DNA of 64,000 nt from Pseudomonadota bacterium (GCA_021848465.1 JAJZUP010000001.1:434001-498000), one strand, 5' to 3'; shown: positions 1-8,681, numbered from the stretch's first letter. The notes: generated by a model from the sequence alone, not told the origin. Numbers and translations: made by a program.

Positions 1-632
1 TGCGTCCAGGCCACGTGCTGCAAGAATGCGCCGCCCAGCCAGAGCATGACGATTATTGAGGCGACGATTTGCCCCGGTCTGGCCTTCGGTTGGTGCGCAA
101 GCATGGTCAGTGCTCCGCCACTGAGCGCGACCAGGAATGAAACTCCGTAGACACCCAGGATTGCGGCATAACCTGCCAAAGGGCTGGCGGTCTGCGAGTA
201 TCCCAATGCCAGCCAGGGGAAGCCGGTGAACAGATAGCCGCGCAACAGTTCCGCGGCAACCCAGAGGGCGGGCAGCAGCAACGCGGTTTGTGCCCAGCGC
301 GGTACGGCAATGCGGCCGTATGCGTATGCGGCAAGTGCCGGAAACAGGGCCAGCAGGGCAACGAACAGGGCGGTTGCCAGGAATGCGAGCGGCATCGGCA
401 TATAGCCATAATCATGCAGCGCGATATAAATCCAGCTGACTCCGGTGCCGAACAGGCCGAGTCCAAATGCGAAACCCAGCCATGCGGCGCGGCGTGGGGT
501 GTGGGTCTGCATCAGCAGGTAAAACAGTAGCGCCAGTGCGACAACCGGTGCCGGGAACAGATTCCAGGGGGCAAATCCGCCAGCGGCGGCCATGCCGGCG
601 CACAGGGCCAATACAAAATGGTAGGGACGCAA
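1..632 (-). CDS. lnt: Apolipoprotein N-acyltransferase (partial, N-terminal part)
   Basis: This is the N-terminal ~210 residues of Lnt, the inner-membrane enzyme that transfers a third acyl chain to the N-terminal cysteine of lipoproteins. Reading the minus strand gives successive hydrophobic segments and the family-typical stretch ELLRGYLFTGFPWLALGYSQ (encoded around 190-265), followed by the ILGVYGVSFL motif. The carbon-nitrogen hydrolase domain with the catalytic Glu/Lys/Cys lies beyond the left edge and is not visible. A TTG codon at 632 is the likely start, preceded by a GAGAGA-like ribosome site; no ATG fits at this end. A TATAAT hexamer lies about 30 bases upstream. It is divergent from the cyclic-nucleotide-binding gene at 713. 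Identity is secure, the start less so. Confidence 0.88.
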   Translation of the reverse strand, partial: MRPYHFVLALCAGMAAAGGFAPWNLFPAPVVALALLFYLLMQTHTPRRAAWLGFAFGLGLFGTGVSWIYIALHDYGYMPMPLAFLATALFVALLALFPALAAYAYGRIAVPRWAQTALLLPALWVAAELLRGYLFTGFPWLALGYSQTASPLAGYAAILGVYGVSFLVALSGGALTMLAHQPKARPGQIVASIIVMLWLGGAFLQHVAWT

Positions 633-663
633 CAGGTTCTCTCGTTTCTGGTTGATTGCGAGG

Positions 664-669
664 ATTATA
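664..669 (-). promoter_or_regulatory. Possible -10 box for lnt
   Basis: A perfect TATAAT hexamer on the minus strand lies about 30 bases upstream of the proposed TTG start of lnt. No convincing -35 hexamer is seen 16-18 bases further upstream, so this is only a candidate. Confidence 0.3.
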
Positions 670-712
670 CGGTGTAACTTCGCGGCCGCCTTTTTCCGGA
701 TATGATGACTAC

Positions 713-1180
713 ATGGTTGCCTCACCTGTTCTGTTTGATGAAATCTGCGACATGCTGCTTGAGTGCGGTTTGTTCAACCGGCTGCCGCCGGAGGATATTC
801 AGGCGGCAGCGCGGCATTTCGGTGCCGTGCGCATGGACAAAGGAGATGTCATCTTCAATGAGGGCGATGAAGGCACATTTATGGCGGTGGTTCATGAGGG
901 GCGGGTGTCGGTCATCAAGAAAGACCTGGATGACAAGCCGGTCGTGATGGGCACCGAGGGCACCGGCCACGTGATCGGGGAGATGGCGGTGCTGGATGGC
1001 GAGCGGCGCTCGGCCAGCTGTGTGGCTGCCAGCGACGGTGTGCTGCTGACGTTATCCCGGGAGGCCATGGATGAGATGCTGGAAGAGCAGCCGCGCCTGG
1101 GGGCCAAAATCCTGCGCGCAGTCGCAGTGAGTTTGTCACGCCGGATGCGCATGGCTACAGGGAAACTGGTCGATGGCTGA
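713..1180 (+). CDS. Cyclic-nucleotide-binding (CRP-like) domain protein without HTH
   Basis: A 155-residue protein consisting almost entirely of one cNMP-binding beta-roll (about residues 20-130). The phosphate-binding-cassette-like motif GEMAVLDGERRSAS is visible around residues 95-110, preceded by a GDVIFNEGDEG turn. The C-terminus is a short Arg-rich helix and there is no helix-turn-helix DNA-binding domain, so it is not a complete CRP/FNR regulator; it may sense a nucleotide and act through a partner. The ATG at 713 was chosen because upstream in-frame codons (from 656) encode residues unlike the family. No good ribosome site precedes it. Its stop is 36 bases before the MarC-family gene, suggesting cotranscription. 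The ligand and partner are unknown. Confidence 0.75.
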   Translation: MVASPVLFDEICDMLLECGLFNRLPPEDIQAAARHFGAVRMDKGDVIFNEGDEGTFMAVVHEGRVSVIKKDLDDKPVVMGTEGTGHVIGEMAVLDGERRSASCVAASDGVLLTLSREAMDEMLEEQPRLGAKILRAVAVSLSRRMRMATGKLVDG

Positions 1181-1215
1181 GCTCCTGAACCTGAATCTGG
1201 CGCTACTGCGAATGC

Positions 1216-1851
1216 GTGAGTTTCATGCTTGATTTCACCGAATACTCGAAAATTTTCCTGAGCCTGTTCGCGATCCTCGATCCGGTAGGCATGATCCCGA
1301 TCATCATTGCCTTTACGATCGGCATGCCCCGGGACAAGCGCGCGCGTGTCGGACGGCTGGCGTCGCTTTCCGTGGTCGGGATATTGCTCGCGGCGCTGCT
1401 GATCGGCGAGTGGGTGCTGGAGTTCTTCGGGATCAGTATGCATTCCTTCCGGGTCGCGGGCGGAATCCTGCTGCTGCTGATGTCGATTTCGATGCTGTTC
1501 GGCGATAAGGAAACCCGTGCGCATGACGAAAACACCGATGGCGAAGCGACTGCCTCGATTGCCATCGTGCCGCTGTCCACGCCGCTGCTGGCCGGGCCGG
1601 GGGCAATCAGCACCATTATCCTGGATGCACATCGTGGTCACGGAGTCGGGCACTACGCGGCATTGAGCCTGGAAGTGCTGCTGCTGGGGGTGGTGGTCTG
1701 GTTGACATTCCTGATTGCGCCGTGGGTGTCGGAGCGGCTCGGACGCATCGGCAGTGACATTTTTTCGCGTTTGATGGGACTGGTGCTGGCGGCCATTGCA
1801 GTGGAATTCATTGCTGCCGGGATGCGCGGCCTGTTTCCCGCCCTGGGGTAG
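1216..1851 (+). CDS. MarC/YchE/YhgN-family membrane protein
   Basis: A 211-residue integral membrane protein with about six hydrophobic segments. The N-terminal pattern FAILDPVGMIPIIIAF and the mid-protein PLSTPLLAGPGAIS motif are characteristic of the MarC (UPF0056) family, which has uncertain transport-related function. Despite the historical name, the family is not established as an antibiotic-resistance determinant. Starts are possible at the GTG at 1216 or the ATG at 1225. It lies between a cNMP-binding gene and rluF in the same direction with short gaps (6 bases to rluF), so an operon is likely. Family assignment is firm; substrate unknown. Confidence 0.85.
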   Translation: MSFMLDFTEYSKIFLSLFAILDPVGMIPIIIAFTIGMPRDKRARVGRLASLSVVGILLAALLIGEWVLEFFGISMHSFRVAGGILLLLMSISMLFGDKETRAHDENTDGEATASIAIVPLSTPLLAGPGAISTIILDAHRGHGVGHYAALSLEVLLLGVVVWLTFLIAPWVSERLGRIGSDIFSRLMGLVLAAIAVEFIAAGMRGLFPALG

Positions 1852-1857
1852 TTAGTC

Positions 1858-2589
1858 ATGGAGAAAGTAAGGCTTTCCAAGCTGATGTCGGAACAAGGCA
1901 TCTGTTCACGGCGCGAGGCGGACCGCTATATCGAGAGCGGCTGGGTAATGGTGGATGGCGTGCAGGTCACCGAATTGGGCAGCAAAATATTTCCGACCCA
2001 GAAAATCACGCTGAACCAATCGGCACAAGCCAAGCAGCAGGCGCAGGTGACTGTGCTGCTGAACAAGCCGGTGGGCTACGTGTCCGGCCAGGCGGAAGAC
2101 GGCTATCAGCCGGCCGTCGTGCTGATCAAGCCCGAGCATCATTGGGCGGAGGACGGGAGTGAAGTGAAATTTTCTGCGCAGCATTTGCGCGGCCTGGCGC
2201 CAGCTGGACGCCTTGATATCGACTCACAGGGGTTGCTGGTGCTTACCCAGAATGGCCGCATTGCCAAGCAACTGATCGGGGAAGATTCGCAGATCGAGAA
2301 GGAGTACCTGGTGCGCGTTGCGGGCAAGCTGGCCGAGGGCGGCTTGGCATTGCTGAATCATGGCTTGGCGCTGGATGGACAGAAGCTGAAGCCAGCCAAG
2401 GTGACGTGGCAGAACGAGGACCAGTTGCGCTTCATTCTCAAAGAAGGGAAGAAGCGGCAAATCCGCCGCATGTGCGAATTGGTCGGATTGAAAGTGACGG
2501 GATTGAAGCGGGTACGTATTGGAAAAATACGGCTGGGAAATTTGCCGGTTGGACAGTGGCGTTACCTGTACGCCGAAGAAACTTTTTGA
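1858..2589 (+). CDS. rluF: 23S rRNA pseudouridine synthase, RluF-like
   Basis: A 243-residue RsuA/RluB/E/F-type pseudouridine synthase. An N-terminal S4 RNA-binding domain (about residues 3-50, with the [12 protein letters not shown] motif) is followed by the catalytic domain. The catalytic-loop motif [17 protein letters not shown] (the second Asp of the LD.DS motif region is the family nucleophile area) and EKEYLVRV resemble RluF, and KRQIRRMCE near the C-terminus supports it. RluF modifies U2604 of 23S rRNA in E. coli; the exact site here is inferred. ATG start at 1858, six bases after the marC-like stop. It is the last gene of the run, immediately followed by a strong terminator. Confidence 0.85.
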   Translation: MEKVRLSKLMSEQGICSRREADRYIESGWVMVDGVQVTELGSKIFPTQKITLNQSAQAKQQAQVTVLLNKPVGYVSGQAEDGYQPAVVLIKPEHHWAEDGSEVKFSAQHLRGLAPAGRLDIDSQGLLVLTQNGRIAKQLIGEDSQIEKEYLVRVAGKLAEGGLALLNHGLALDGQKLKPAKVTWQNEDQLRFILKEGKKRQIRRMCELVGLKVTGLKRVRIGKIRLGNLPVGQWRYLYAEETF

Positions 2590-2604
2590 GTAAAAATCCC
2601 GAGC

Positions 2605-2647
2605 AAAAAACGGCCTGGAAATTGCACAATTTCCAGGCCGTTTTTTT
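2605..2647. terminator. Strong intrinsic terminator after rluF
   Basis: A perfect 14-base inverted repeat (arms 2611-2624 and 2627-2640, starting CGGCCTGGAA) is flanked by six A on the left and seven T on the right, so it can terminate from either direction. It ends the rluF transcript. Confidence 0.93.
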
Positions 2648-2993
2648 GATCCGGTCTTGACGCTGAATGCGTGCGTAATTACTAGATTTTATTAACCATT
2701 CCAAGATTATGGGAAAGCACGTAAATATTAGAGAACACTGTAAAACTTTGACATAAAGGTACTTTAATTGCGGTTTGAAAGGTAGTTCAAGAACGAGTGT
2801 TGACATTATTTTTTATCCTAGACATTATTCGCGCCGCGCTGTCGTGCCGGCTGTATTTTTGCCGGAAAAAATTAGATAAACAAAACGATTATCACCGCGC
2901 AGCTTTGTAAATAATCCGTTTCACCCGTAGTAATCAATGCCGGCTGTTTTTTTGTCGGCAGTCTTAATTGTTTTGTTGGGGGAGCCACATACG
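2648..2993 (+). promoter_or_regulatory. Intergenic/leader region of the act operon with sigma-70 promoter
   Basis: This 346-base AT-rich gap holds no credible gene. A sigma-70 promoter is seen at 2800-2828: TTGACA (2800-2805), 17-base spacer, CATTAT (2823-2828), predicting transcription from about 2835 and a leader of about 160 bases. Two imperfect 21-base direct repeats (2845-2865 and 2938-2958) lie inside that leader. The ribosome site GGGGGA at 2978-2983 precedes actA. Confidence 0.6.
2845..2958. repeat. Pair of 21-base direct repeats in the act leader
   Basis: Copies at 2845-2865 and 2938-2958 share 19 of 21 bases (both begin TGCCGGCTGT, then a T-run, then G-C/T-CGG). Each copy is itself a weak stem with a T-rich loop. 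They lie 93 bases apart between the predicted promoter and actA, and could be protein- or RNA-level control sites; no known motif was recognised. Confidence 0.5.
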
Positions 2994-3632
2994 ATGCACC
3001 GTTTATTGAGCTTATTCATCCTGCTTGCAGGAATTTTTGCGAATGCAAGCGTACATGCTGCTGATGCGCCACCTTCCATAACCACTGCTGACGATTTGGG
3101 TCCGGTCATTGAGCAACCGATCGAGTTTCCCCACAATCGTCACGCTGGCCTGCATAACCCGGCCGACGATGCTGATCCTTCCAAGCCAGCTACCGGCGGC
3201 ATGGAAATCAACTGCATGTACTGTCATACCTATGCACGGCGCAGCATGGTCTCCGGTATTCCGCCGTTGCGGAAATGTATCGGCTGCCACCAGTCGCTGC
3301 CGTCCGTGCGCGAAACGCCGCGGATCAAGAAACTGTTCGAGTACTGGGATGCCCAGAAGGCGATTCCCTGGAAGAAGGTACATGACCTTCCCGACTTTGT
3401 GCGCTTCAACCATGAGCGCCATATCCAGCGTTTCGTGTTTGCCCAAGGGAAGCCTGTTCAGGAGGCCTGCGGCTACTGCCATGGCGATGTGAAGACGATG
3501 ACGGTGGCGCGCCGCCAGAAACCGCTGAGTATGGGATGGTGCGTGAGCTGTCACGAGAAGGATCACCCGGTTGATGCGACTGGAACCAAGACCAGCCACG
3601 GCCCGAACGATTGCTGGCAGTGCCATAAATAA
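2994..3632 (+). CDS. actA: Alternative complex III pentaheme cytochrome c subunit ActA
   Basis: A 212-residue periplasmic multiheme cytochrome. Residues 1-22 form a Sec signal peptide (cleavage near SVHA-AD). Five CXXCH heme sites are seen at residues 74-78, 95-99, 159-163, 183-187 and 207-211, matching the pentaheme ActA of alternative complex III, which passes electrons from the iron-sulfur protein ActB towards cytochrome c. The ATG at 2994 was chosen because it begins the signal peptide and follows GGGGGA; an upstream in-frame ATG at 2937 adds 19 residues with no ribosome site. It is the first gene of actA-B1-B2-C-D-E-F. Single C-terminal heme motif CWQCH ends two residues before the stop. 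Confidence 0.93.
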   Translation: MHRLLSLFILLAGIFANASVHAADAPPSITTADDLGPVIEQPIEFPHNRHAGLHNPADDADPSKPATGGMEINCMYCHTYARRSMVSGIPPLRKCIGCHQSLPSVRETPRIKKLFEYWDAQKAIPWKKVHDLPDFVRFNHERHIQRFVFAQGKPVQEACGYCHGDVKTMTVARRQKPLSMGWCVSCHEKDHPVDATGTKTSHGPNDCWQCHK

Positions 3633-3685
3633 TCAGCCCGTGAATAGTGCGAGTTCACATAACAGGATTTCAAGAGGGTTCAGTG

Positions 3686-5902
3686 ATGATTGAAAACGGT
3701 ATAAATCGACGAGATTTTCTAAAAGTGATGGGCTGGGGCGGTGCGGCTGTTGCGCTGGCCGGTTGCGGCAATACTTCGGTTCAGGATGGCAAGGAGATTG
3801 TGACTTCGTATGCGAGTCTGGATCTTCCGGAGTATGCGATTCCCGGTATCTCCGTATATTTTAATTCCACTTGTGCGCAGTGCGATGCCGGCTGCAACAT
3901 CGCGGGTCGCGTGCGTGAAGGTCGCGTCCTGAAGCTGGAAGGCAATCCGGCCTCCCCGATCAATCGTGGCAAGACTTGCGGTCTGGGTCAGGCAGGCGTG
4001 CAGGCGCATTACAACCCGGATCGCGTGCGTCAGCCTCTGTTGCGCACCGGCGGCAAGACTGAAGAGCTTGCCTGGGACAAGGCATTTGCGCTGATCAATG
4101 AGAAAGTCGGCGGTGCCAAGGGTAATGAAGTGGCATTCCTGACCGGCGGGCTGAGTGGTCATGCCAAGGTGCTGTTCACGAATTATATGGATGCGCTCGG
4201 CAGCAAGAGCCACTATGTGTATGAAGCGGTCGCGCCATCCGTAGTGCGCGCTGCCAACAAGAAGGCTTACGGCGTAGAAATGCCGCGTCTGCACATCGAC
4301 AAGGCCAGGGTGGTGGTGTCATTCGGAGCAGACTTCCTGGGCGCCTGGGTTTCCCCGGTGCATTTCTCGCAGCAGTATGCGCAGTTCCGCAAGGGAAGCA
4401 ACGGCCAGCGCGGCGTGCTAGTGCAAATCGAATCCAAGATGACCTTGACCGGTGCGAACGCGGATCGCTGGTTGGCGGTGCGTCCGGGTACTGAAGGGAT
4501 CGTGGCGCTGGGCGTCATCCACGCGCTGGGCGAAGCCGGAATGTCTTTGCCGGCCGACGTGGCAGCACTCAGCAAGGCATACGATGCTGAGCGCGTGAGC
4601 AAGGATACTGGCGTGTCGGCTGAGCAGATCAAAAAGCTGGCGACATTGTTGAAGGAGCGTACGCCAAGCCTGGTGATTGCAGGCAGCGCGGCCGAAGGTT
4701 ATGCGCACGGTTCCCAGAATGCAGCAGCGATTGCATTGCTGAACCGCGTACTGGGCAACATCGGCAAGACGATTGATGCGCCGGCGACAGTGCCGTTCCC
4801 GCAGGTTGCTGTTGAGACCGGAAAGCGCTCCGCGCTGGAAGCGTTGAGCGGCAGCATGGCCGGCGGGGCGGTGAAAGTGCTGTTCACCTATGCGGCCAAC
4901 CCGGTATATAGCGCGCCTGCGGCCTTGAAGTTCAAGGAAAATCTGGGCAAGGTGCCGTTCAAGGTGGCATTCGCCCACTTCATGGACGAGACTGCGCAGG
5001 AGGCCGACCTGGTGCTGCCACTGGATTCCGCGATGGAGGAGTGGGGTACCGTGGTGCCGGAGTACATGCCGGAAACTGCCCAATTGAATATCCGTCAACC
5101 GTTAATGGAGCGCCTGCACACTGAAACCCGCGGTGTGGGTGACATCATGCTGGCCCTGTTGAAACAGAGCCGTCCGAATGACTACAAGGATTTCGATGAT
5201 TTCTACGCCTACCTGCGTAATGCAATCCTGAAGAACAAGGCGGCATTGGGCGGTGCGGGTACGGATGACGATACGTTCTGGATGGAAACGCTGAGCAAGG
5301 GCATTGCACCGATGGGAACGGCAATGGGCAAGCTAGCGGCAACGCCTGCGGCATCCGGGCTGTCGCTGCCAGCTCCGGCCGAGGCTGACAGCGCCTATCC
5401 GCTGCGTCTGATTCCCTATGTGACCCCGAATTTGCGTGACGGTCGTCACGCGAACCAGCCCTGGTTGCAGGAATCTCCCGATCCACTGACGACCATCGTG
5501 TGGGATACCTGGGTCGAGATGCACCCGAGCACTGCGGCCAAGCTGGGCGTGGTGGAGGGCGACATTGTAGAGGTGAGCTCGCGTAGCGGTACCGTGCAGG
5601 CTCAGGCCTACATTTTCCCGGGTATCCATCCTGACGCGATTTCGATGCCGCTGGGCAATGGTCACACTTCCATGGGGCGTTGGGCCAATGGCGTCGGGGT
5701 AAACACCTTTGCGCTGCTGGATCAGGTGGTGGACAAGGATACCGGCGAGCTGGCGCTCAATGAGACGCAGGTCAAGGTCAGCAAGACCGGCAAGCGTGTC
5801 ATCGTGGTGAAGGATGAAGGATTTGCAGGCGGTAGCCAGGCGGGCAAGAAGATCGCCGTGCGCACATCGACTGACAAAGTAGAACTTACAGGGGAGGTGT
5901 AA
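3686..5902 (+). CDS. actB1: Alternative complex III subunit ActB1 (molybdopterin-oxidoreductase-like)
   Basis: A 738-residue homologue of the DMSO-reductase/PsrA-type molybdopterin family, which in alternative complex III is a periplasmic subunit thought not to carry the cofactor. The N-terminus shows a twin-arginine signal (NRRDFLK at residues 7-13) running into a lipobox-like LAGC (Cys27), so export by Tat and possible lipid anchoring are likely. A CXXCXXXC...C set (Cys63, 66, 70, 98) like the FS0-cluster motif of the family is intact. In most bacteria ActB1 and ActB2 are fused in one ActB; here they are separate genes three bases apart. The start at 3686 has AAGAGGG upstream and begins the Tat motif; an upstream in-frame start at 3647 is less likely. 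Confidence 0.92.
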   Translation: MIENGINRRDFLKVMGWGGAAVALAGCGNTSVQDGKEIVTSYASLDLPEYAIPGISVYFNSTCAQCDAGCNIAGRVREGRVLKLEGNPASPINRGKTCGLGQAGVQAHYNPDRVRQPLLRTGGKTEELAWDKAFALINEKVGGAKGNEVAFLTGGLSGHAKVLFTNYMDALGSKSHYVYEAVAPSVVRAANKKAYGVEMPRLHIDKARVVVSFGADFLGAWVSPVHFSQQYAQFRKGSNGQRGVLVQIESKMTLTGANADRWLAVRPGTEGIVALGVIHALGEAGMSLPADVAALSKAYDAERVSKDTGVSAEQIKKLATLLKERTPSLVIAGSAAEGYAHGSQNAAAIALLNRVLGNIGKTIDAPATVPFPQVAVETGKRSALEALSGSMAGGAVKVLFTYAANPVYSAPAALKFKENLGKVPFKVAFAHFMDETAQEADLVLPLDSAMEEWGTVVPEYMPETAQLNIRQPLMERLHTETRGVGDIMLALLKQSRPNDYKDFDDFYAYLRNAILKNKAALGGAGTDDDTFWMETLSKGIAPMGTAMGKLAATPAASGLSLPAPAEADSAYPLRLIPYVTPNLRDGRHANQPWLQESPDPLTTIVWDTWVEMHPSTAAKLGVVEGDIVEVSSRSGTVQAQAYIFPGIHPDAISMPLGNGHTSMGRWANGVGVNTFALLDQVVDKDTGELALNETQVKVSKTGKRVIVVKDEGFAGGSQAGKKIAVRTSTDKVELTGEV

Positions 5903-5905
5903 AAA

Positions 5906-6760
5906 GTGTCCGTTTCCAACATGCTAGAAAACTGGAAGAATTTCCGCCACATGCACCCGGTGGACGATGCGCCACACGCGGAATACAAGTGGGCCATGAG
6001 TATCGACCTGGATGCGTGCACTGGCTGCAATGCCTGTACGGTGGCTTGCTATGCGGAAAACAACCTCCCGGTAGTAGGTAAAGACAAATTCAATGCAGGC
6101 CAGCAGATGCACTGGATGCGTATTGAGCGCTACTGGGACGAGGACAAGCGTGATTTCCCGGATCAGGGTGCGCAGTTCCTGCCGATGATGTGTCAGCACT
6201 GCGAAGCGGCACCGTGCGAAACGGTTTGCCCGGCCGGTGCAACCAACCATACGGCTGATGGCCTGAACTCGCAAGTCTACAACCGCTGCATCGGCTCGCG
6301 TTACTGCTCGGCCAACTGCCCGTTCAAGGTGCGCTACTTCAACTGGTATGACTATCCGACCACCGACAATGTCTGGCCGGCGGAAATGACGGAGCAGTTG
6401 AATCCGGACGTGACCGTGCGCGGCAAGGGTGTGATGGAGAAGTGCACATTCTGCGTTCAGCGCCTGGAGCGCGCCAAGAACAACGCGCGCACCGAAGGCC
6501 GTCTGGTGAAGGATGGCGAAGTGCAGACCGCGTGTCAGCAGGCTTGTCCGACGAACGCGATTTCGTTCGGCAACCTGGTTGAGCCGGAGTCCAAGGTTGC
6601 AAAACAGTGGGCACACCAGCAAGTCGAGCTGGCACGGGAAGGCCAGGCCAAGGACGAGCAAGAGGGCGGTTCCAAGCTACGCGGCTATCGCATTTTTGAA
6701 GAACTGCGTGCATATCCCTCGGTGATGTATCTGGAGCGTGTGCGTGAAAGCGCCATCTAA
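5906..6760 (+). CDS. actB2: Alternative complex III iron-sulfur subunit ActB2
   Basis: A 284-residue ferredoxin-type subunit of the NrfC/PsrB class. Four cysteine groups are visible: C38/41/44/48; C96/99/104/108; C128/C134/C138; and C180/C183/C210/C214. In the third group the second position is Ser131 (CIGSRYC) rather than Cys, which fits the single [3Fe-4S] cluster known for alternative complex III besides three [4Fe-4S]. No signal peptide is present, so it is presumably exported together with the Tat-targeted ActB1. It starts at GTG 5906 with GGGGAGG at 5891-5897. It sits between actB1 and the quinol-binding membrane subunit gene actC. Confidence 0.93.
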   Translation: MSVSNMLENWKNFRHMHPVDDAPHAEYKWAMSIDLDACTGCNACTVACYAENNLPVVGKDKFNAGQQMHWMRIERYWDEDKRDFPDQGAQFLPMMCQHCEAAPCETVCPAGATNHTADGLNSQVYNRCIGSRYCSANCPFKVRYFNWYDYPTTDNVWPAEMTEQLNPDVTVRGKGVMEKCTFCVQRLERAKNNARTEGRLVKDGEVQTACQQACPTNAISFGNLVEPESKVAKQWAHQQVELAREGQAKDEQEGGSKLRGYRIFEELRAYPSVMYLERVRESAI

Positions 6761-6786
6761 GGCACAAATAAAAGGATAAGAGAATT

Positions 6787-8154
6787 ATGGAAAAAGATAT
6801 CCGCGAGGACATAGCCTGGGCAAAGATCAACGGTGACGTGCTCAAGAGTCTGGAGACTCCACGGCCGCTGTACTGGGTCATCCTGCTCGTTGCCCTGGCA
6901 ATGTTCGGGGTTGGTCTGGGCTGCGAGATTTACCAGTACAACATTGGTATGGGCGTGGCGAACCTGAATAACCCGCACGTATGGGGGCTGTATATCGCCA
7001 CCTTCATTTTCTGGATTGGTATGAGCCACTCCGGTACGTTGTTGTCTGCGATTCTGCACCTGATGCATGCCGACTGGCGTAAACCGATCTATCGCTTTGC
7101 CGAAGCGATGACGACGTTTTCGCTGATGACTGCCGGTTTGTTCGTGATGGTGCACTTGGGCCGTCTGTGGCAGTTCTACTACGCAGTACCTTACCCGAAT
7201 GAGCGTTGGACCTGGCCTAACTTCCAATCCCCGCTGCTGTGGGATGCAATGGCGATCTTCACCTATCTGAGCTCGTCGGTGATCTTCCTGTATGTCGGTA
7301 TGATCCCGGACTTGGCGATTGCCCGCGATAACATCCACTCCGGCTGGCGCAAGAAGCTGTACACCTTGCTGGCACTGGGCTGGGAAGGTACCGACCGGCA
7401 ATGGCGCAACTTCCGCGTTACATATCTGACCGTGGCATGTTTCCTGATTCCGCTGGCGGTGTCGGTGCACTCAATCGTGGCTTCCGACTTTGCGATGTCG
7501 CAACAGCCGGGCTGGCACGTGACTTCGTTCCCGCCATACTTCGTGGCCGGTGCGCTGTATTCCGGTTGTGCTGCGATCATTACGCTGTTCATCATCCTGC
7601 GTTACGTATTCAAGTTTGAGGAATACATGACCATGCCGATCCTGCGCAAGGTTGTGCGTCTGACTTTCGCAATTGCGATGGTATGGACTTACCTGAACCT
7701 GATTGAGTACGCATCGGTCTGGTACAGCCATGATGAGGCTGCCAAGGCGGTGCTGATCCAGAAGGCGACCGGCCCGTACGCGCCGTTCTGGTGGATGATG
7801 AACTTCTGCGGCTCGGTTGTGCCATTGCTGATGATGGTCAAACGTTTCCAGACCAACATCCCGATGATGTTTGCCGTATCGCTGTTGCTGAACCTGGGCA
7901 TGTGGCTGGAGCGCTGGATGATCGTTTCACCGACATTCTCGCACGGTTACTATCCCTGGACATGGGACCACTTCCAGTGGCCGTCCCTGGTGCAGTGGGG
8001 CATGGTATTCGGCAGCTTCGGCTGGTTTACCCTGCTGTTCATGGTGTTCTGTAAGGTGTTCCCATCCGTCTCGATGTATGAAGTGAAGGAGATGGTGTAC
8101 CACCGCAGCCTGGCGTTGAAGAATAATGAGCTTGCAGAGAAGGGAGCGCACTAA
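6787..8154 (+). CDS. actC: Alternative complex III membrane subunit ActC (NrfD-like)
   Basis: A 455-residue polytopic membrane protein of the NrfD/PsrC family with about ten transmembrane segments. ActC is one of two quinol-interacting membrane subunits of alternative complex III. The N-terminal DVLKSLETPRP stretch followed by the first membrane segment, and GMSHSGTLLSAILHL in the third, are typical of the family. ATG start with AAGGATAAG upstream. Its stop overlaps the actD start by one base (TAATG), indicating translational coupling. Confidence 0.93.
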   Translation: MEKDIREDIAWAKINGDVLKSLETPRPLYWVILLVALAMFGVGLGCEIYQYNIGMGVANLNNPHVWGLYIATFIFWIGMSHSGTLLSAILHLMHADWRKPIYRFAEAMTTFSLMTAGLFVMVHLGRLWQFYYAVPYPNERWTWPNFQSPLLWDAMAIFTYLSSSVIFLYVGMIPDLAIARDNIHSGWRKKLYTLLALGWEGTDRQWRNFRVTYLTVACFLIPLAVSVHSIVASDFAMSQQPGWHVTSFPPYFVAGALYSGCAAIITLFIILRYVFKFEEYMTMPILRKVVRLTFAIAMVWTYLNLIEYASVWYSHDEAAKAVLIQKATGPYAPFWWMMNFCGSVVPLLMMVKRFQTNIPMMFAVSLLLNLGMWLERWMIVSPTFSHGYYPWTWDHFQWPSLVQWGMVFGSFGWFTLLFMVFCKVFPSVSMYEVKEMVYHRSLALKNNELAEKGAH

Positions 8155-8681
8155 TGAGCCAACATCACATCCTGGCCCTGTTCAACAACTTTGATGAAGC
8201 GGAGCAGGCAATTGCCGAGTTGCGCTCGTCAACGATCAAGGGCTTTAATTTTGATGACCTGACTATGAAGTCGCCCATTGAGCACCCCGAGGTCGAAGGG
8301 GTGTTGGGGCAGCGCTCCGCGAACGTGCAGTGGTTTACGCTGTTTGGCGCACTGACAGGGGGTATCCTGGGTTTTTCACTAATTGCTGGCGCGCAAGGCA
8401 ACTTCTTCTCGCAGGTAAAAGGTGGCAAGCCGATCATCCCGCTGCCGCCGGATTTCGTGCTGACCTATGAGATGTTCATTCTGGGGGGCGTGTATATCAC
8501 TGTGCTGGGTTTCCTGGTGTGCGCAGGCCTTCCTGCCAAGCGCTCTTCTTTGTATAGCGCGAAAGTTTCGGAAGACCAGATTGGTCTGCTGGTAAAAGTG
8601 GATCAGTCGGCGGTTGGCACCATCAAGGCCATTTTCACCAAACACCAAGCACTCGAAATTCAGGAAGAGGCAGGCAAATGA
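8154..8681 (+). CDS. actD: Alternative complex III membrane subunit ActD (DUF3341)
   Basis: A 175-residue protein with two transmembrane helices (about residues 60-80 and 100-125) in the middle, flanked by cytoplasmic or soluble ends, as in ActD (DUF3341) of alternative complex III. It begins with HHILALFNNFDEAEQAI, a pattern common at the ActD N-terminus. ActD is a structural membrane subunit with no known cofactor. The start overlaps the actC stop by one base and its stop overlaps the actE start by four bases (ATGA). Confidence 0.9.
   Translation: MSQHHILALFNNFDEAEQAIAELRSSTIKGFNFDDLTMKSPIEHPEVEGVLGQRSANVQWFTLFGALTGGILGFSLIAGAQGNFFSQVKGGKPIIPLPPDFVLTYEMFILGGVYITVLGFLVCAGLPAKRSSLYSAKVSEDQIGLLVKVDQSAVGTIKAIFTKHQALEIQEEAGK

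Noticed and set aside
701-706. TATGAT as a -10 box for a leaderless transcript of the cNMP-binding gene
   Set aside because: The hexamer is suitably placed but no -35 sequence is visible.
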